NCBI RefSeq assembly: GCF_004345605.1
Contig: NZ_SLVY01000022.1
Location: 18,903-82,902 of the forward strand
Reading direction: 5' to 3'
Length of the DNA: 64,000 nt
Source of the DNA: Rhodococcus sp. SMB37
Lineage (GTDB): Bacteria; Actinomycetota; Actinomycetes; Mycobacteriales; Mycobacteriaceae
Shown here in pieces: positions 63,301-64,000 of the stretch. How positions within the stretch are numbered: position 1 is the first letter of the stretch; each line of letters opens with the position of its first letter. Made by a program: the position numbers and the translations under genes. Below the pieces are notes generated by a model. The model made no database searches. It was not told the origin of the DNA and saw nothing but the letters and a program-made list of their open reading frames with translations.

Positions 63301-63909
63301 ATGGCCATGATCAAGACATATCGTCGTGATGACGACGGTGTATTGCACTACCGCGAGGCGTGGAGCGAGAAAAGTGGAGTGCGGACCCACATGGGCGCCG
63401 TGGGCACCAAGGGAAGGACACGTTTCCACTCGACACGCAGTCGGACATGGCCGGACAAACCCACAGCAACCGAGTTCCTCGACAATTTCACCGAGGAGAG
63501 CGCAGCAGACGGCTACTTCCCTGTCCCCGACGACGATCACGGCTGGCTGGTCCTCCAATGCTGGACGTTCACCGCCGATCTCTCGCACCCCGACGACCAG
63601 CGACTCTTCGAGCATGGGCAGGACGCGCTCGACGAGCACCTCGGTTGGCGCGGGGTGGGGCACTACGACGGCAACGACCTCGGCGGGAAGCCCCCTGCCG
63701 GATACGACCTCGACGGAACCGTGATGAACCTCTTCTGCAAGGTGGTGGACACCGGTCTCGGAGTGAAGGTGGTGCGAAGCTTCGCCCGGGCCTTCCATCT
63801 CACGCCCTACCATGTCATCGCCACGCGCGAACCGGGCGACGACAACGACTACGTATTGGCGTGGTCGCCCCGCAAGCGCGACAAGGACTTCGATCTGTTC
63901 CGCCTCTGA
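63301..63909 (+). CDS. Hypothetical protein
   Basis: 202 residues (ATG at 63301; MIKTYRR at 63307 is an alternative). No family is recognised. The N-terminus YRRDDDGVLHYREAWSE and GAVGTKGRTRFH suggest a small beta-rich domain similar in flavour to WGR-like folds, but this is weak. It has many Asp, His and Trp residues, no signal peptide and no membrane segment. It follows the TetR gene by 39 nt. Function unknown. Confidence 0.6.
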   Translation: MAMIKTYRRDDDGVLHYREAWSEKSGVRTHMGAVGTKGRTRFHSTRSRTWPDKPTATEFLDNFTEESAADGYFPVPDDDHGWLVLQCWTFTADLSHPDDQRLFEHGQDALDEHLGWRGVGHYDGNDLGGKPPAGYDLDGTVMNLFCKVVDTGLGVKVVRSFARAFHLTPYHVIATREPGDDNDYVLAWSPRKRDKDFDLFRL

Positions 63910-63930
63910 CCGCACTATCTTCGGCGCAAG

Positions 63931-63950
63931 CCCGGTCGTTCACGGCCGGG
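63931..63950 (+). terminator. Hairpin after the last gene
   Basis: CCCGG and CCGGG arms, with a CG/CG inner pair and one mismatch, begin 21 nt after the hypothetical gene's stop. A weak terminator candidate. The remaining 50 bases hold nothing I can identify. Confidence 0.4.
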
Positions 63951-64000
63951 ATAGCTCGATCCCTCGAGCGGTGTGTGTCGGTGGTCGCTTGTATGGTGCG

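Noticed and set aside
62359..63915. Upstream extension of the P450 frame across the TetR and hypothetical genes
   Set aside because: The extension is antisense to the TetR and hypothetical genes and shows no P450 similarity.

Overview
This is a high-GC actinobacterial chromosome segment, most likely from Rhodococcus (Nocardiaceae). The evidence is F420/flavin and steroid-type enzymes, an EthA-like monooxygenase, a KstR-type operator, a glucosylglycerate hydrolase, and a right half that keeps the Mycobacterium tuberculosis Rv0046c-Rv0058 order: ino1, padR, a DUF1707 membrane protein, a DUF5318 protein, ponA1, an Rv0051-like GT87 protein, rpsF, ssb, rpsR, rplI, dnaB. No rRNA, tRNA, CRISPR array, insertion sequence or prophage was seen.

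Left part (1-13 kb). A divergent pair is controlled by a KstR-like palindrome: a lipase on one side, and a ketosteroid-isomerase-like protein plus an epoxide hydrolase on the other. Next come a proline-rich lipoprotein, an SDR, a YdcF-like protein, a PHP protein, an EthA-like Baeyer-Villiger monooxygenase, a pirin, a spermidine-synthase-like protein, a decayed divergent MHS transporter/SsuD pair, and glucosylglycerate hydrolase.

Middle part (13-42 kb). Tat-exported PhoX, two membrane-anchored esterases, and a NarL-type two-component system. Then F420/deazaflavin enzymes, a TetR-controlled heteromeric acyl-CoA dehydrogenase pair, a DUF2786/metallohydrolase pair, PadR with an OYE/dienoyl-CoA-reductase, an AGCS symporter, a complete sugar ABC importer, and a class A PBP paralogue. 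A TetR-controlled four-gene set follows: acyl-CoA dehydrogenase, phosphotransferase, SDR and flavin monooxygenase.

Right part (42-64 kb). The ino1-padR operon, three DUF1707-related membrane genes, ponA1, two GT87 membrane glycosyltransferase paralogues flanking a small accessory insertion, and the rpsF-ssb-rpsR-rplI operon. A DnaA-box-rich intergenic region precedes dnaB. DnaB carries two inteins: a class 3 intein splitting the Walker A motif, and an orthologue of the M. tuberculosis DnaB intein. Both appear to have lost their homing endonuclease. The window ends with a TmrB-like protein, a P450/ferredoxin/TetR module and a hypothetical gene.

The most notable observations are the double-intein DnaB, the DnaA-box cluster upstream of dnaB, the decayed MHS/SsuD locus with several deletions, the split versus fused DUF1707 paralogues, and clean palindromic operators beside almost every local TetR, PadR or two-component regulator.
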